Positions 62,753-64,000 of a stretch of 64,000 bases of DNA are shown one piece after another. This DNA is from Acephala macrosclerotiorum (lineage: Eukaryota > Ascomycota > Leotiomycetes > Helotiales > Mollisiaceae). Location of the stretch: positions 1,972 to 65,971 of the forward strand of contig MU119317.1 of NCBI GenBank assembly GCA_014904845.1. Direction: 5' to 3'. The notes under the pieces were generated by a model, which worked only from the letters and a program-made list of their open reading frames with translations, did no database searches and had not been told where the DNA came from. Position 1 is the stretch's first letter, and every line of letters starts with the position of its first letter. The position numbers were made by a program, and so were the translations under genes.

Positions 62753-63806
62753 CGATTTCTAGCCCCCCGCTGGATGTCTTCTGCAAATCATATGAAGTTA
62801 GCAATTTAGAATTTGAGTCGTGTCAAATAAGCACGCGAATGATTAATGGTGGAGACAGGAAAGTGGCGGTCTTTGAAATTTGACATTATCTGGTAGAGAA
62901 ATATCTTCCTGGAACCCTCCCCGTCAATGTCCTCCTCGCTGTACAGGCAGGTGCGGAAAGACCTAACATCATGCATTCTATCTGCGGACTTAAGGATCAG
63001 AGGACCAGACATTCTTGCACTGCTATTTGCGACTTTTTCTTTGAGAATCCAGGTATTCTTCAAGTTTCGAATTTATGAACTTCCATCAGCCAAAGAATCC
63101 AGTCATAGGAACCCCTGAACGTCTATCAAGTACAACAGGAAGTGGTTCTTCAAATCCTCTTCCAAAGTACCTCCGCTCTCAGGACATCGATGCCGTGTCC
63201 CTATGGTGCTTCTTTTTCAACATCCCGTGGTCTCGCTTCATGCACATGCATCCTCTCTCTCTCTCTCTCTCTCGAATTTTACCCTTCAGTCATGAGAACC
63301 TCGACTCCTGGCAGGGCTTATGAGACGGTGGGAACAAGTTGAAATGGGAACTTCTTTGGGAACCCTTTAAAAACTGGGTACTTAAGGTGAAAACTTCTTC
63401 AAATGTCTCCCTCGGGTCATTGAATCCTCCAAGTCACACAGGTTCTGTAAGTAAACAAAAGAGTGACTTCATATCATTAGCTATCTCCCAACGTTACCAT
63501 AGAACGCCACAACACATTCGCAATATTCCCCCCCAAGAAGCAAATTCAAATTTATAAACATCATGTCCTAACGTCAGAGGGTATCGAACGCCATGAAACT
63601 TCCGCAGTATGTACGCCGTTCAGCCATGTCCCAACGTTTGTATCTTTTATCAAACGCCACAGCGCCTCCACTTTTTTGAATTACTCAAATTTCCCCATCG
63701 AAAGAAAAACCCCTCCATGTACCATTACCATGCCATTTTGCCCTTCCAATTATGAAGGCAATCTTCTCCAACAACCAAGTTCTTGCATTCTGCTTCGTAT
63801 CGAGAC
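62753..63806. other. Intergenic region right of the retrotransposon
   Basis: About 1 kb of ordinary composition with no recognised gene. A minus-strand frame of 85 codons at 62806-63063 has no family resemblance. The bases just past the duplication may still belong to the broken BTB locus, but I cannot align them with confidence. Confidence 0.4.
63253..63273 (+). repeat. CT dinucleotide microsatellite
   Basis: About ten CT units in tandem. It is a simple repeat likely to vary in length between isolates. Confidence 0.9.
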
Positions 63807-64000
63807 CTACTCAGTCCTCTTCCTCGGCGTAGGCAAAGCAAACCAGCATCCCACCATCGCTCCAAACAACCCAATCGCCACCGGATGCAAAACCCAAGTC
63901 CCCACCACCTGTGCTAAAATCCCCGTTGTAAACGGCGCCACCGCTCCTCCACTACTCCCAAACGCACTAATAACACTCAAACTACTAACCTGCTCGCTCC
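63807..64000 (-). CDS. MFS transporter, C-terminal fragment (gene continues past the window)
   Basis: The minus strand from the window edge down to the TAG at 63807-63809 is open for 64 codons. It encodes two likely membrane helices: SVISAFGSSGGAVAPFTTGI followed by LAQVVG, then HPVAIGLFGAMVGCWFALP. The end PTPRKRTE is a basic cytoplasmic tail. The SSGGAVAPFTTG loop is typical of the last helices of fungal major facilitator proteins of the Bsc6/fucose-permease-like type. Substrate cannot be read from this piece. The coding usage is GC-richer than the neighbouring intergenic DNA, and nothing suggests decay. Confidence 0.72.
   Translation of the reverse strand, partial: SEQVSSLSVISAFGSSGGAVAPFTTGILAQVVGTWVLHPVAIGLFGAMVGCWFALPTPRKRTE

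Overview
This window is nuclear DNA of a filamentous ascomycete. The genes are split by 46-115 nt spliceosomal introns with GT..AG ends, intergenic spaces are short, and nearly every product is a typical Pezizomycotina housekeeping protein. The BTB and 2EXR relics and the AT-rich repeat block point to Leotiomycetes (Helotiales/Sclerotiniaceae-like), but that placement is an inference from family resemblance, not a search result.

Layout. 1-8.1 kb: a histone-fold DNA polymerase epsilon subunit (Dpb3-like), U2A' snRNP (LEA1) and the VPS15 PI3K regulatory kinase. 8.6-11.9 kb: a small hydrophilic four-exon protein, an intact 2EXR-domain gene and a decayed 2EXR paralogue beside it. 12-15 kb: no recognisable gene. 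15-30.2 kb: a single-pass membrane SH3 protein, GMP synthase, BCP1, chorismate mutase, the mitochondrial fission adaptor MDV1, a secreted GH35 beta-galactosidase and SHE9/MDM33. 30.5-46.9 kb: a HAD phosphatase (PYP1-like), the Rieske subunit of complex III, CCT1/TCP-1 alpha, cytosolic prolyl-tRNA synthetase, protein kinase C and a short/branched-chain acyl-CoA dehydrogenase. 47.6-48.8 kb: a BTB-domain pseudogene. 48.8-62.7 kb: a gene-free, extremely AT-rich block. 63.8-64.0 kb: the 3' end of an MFS transporter gene on the minus strand.

The genes do not form one pathway. They are independent housekeeping functions: replication and splicing, autophagy/endosomal PI3P, purine and aromatic amino-acid synthesis, protein folding, translation, respiration, beta-oxidation, and cell-wall integrity signalling through PKC.

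The most notable structure is the AT-rich block. It is bounded by 98-bp direct repeats (48845-48942 and 62650-62747) that start TG, end CA or its TA derivative, and are flanked by the same 5-bp target duplication GAGAT. It is therefore one LTR retrotransposon insertion. All nine differences between the two LTRs are G:C to A:T changes in the left copy, the signature of RIP (repeat-induced point mutation). Next to the right LTR lies a match to the anticodon arm of initiator tRNA-Met, and the LTR has a TATA box on the minus strand, so I infer a minus-strand, Ty5/copia-like element using a half-tRNA primer. A second pair of direct repeats 7 kb apart inside it indicates a nested second element. Most surviving cytosines in the block sit in CpG, which is an unusual RIP context. 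I found no wholly new protein system in the window.
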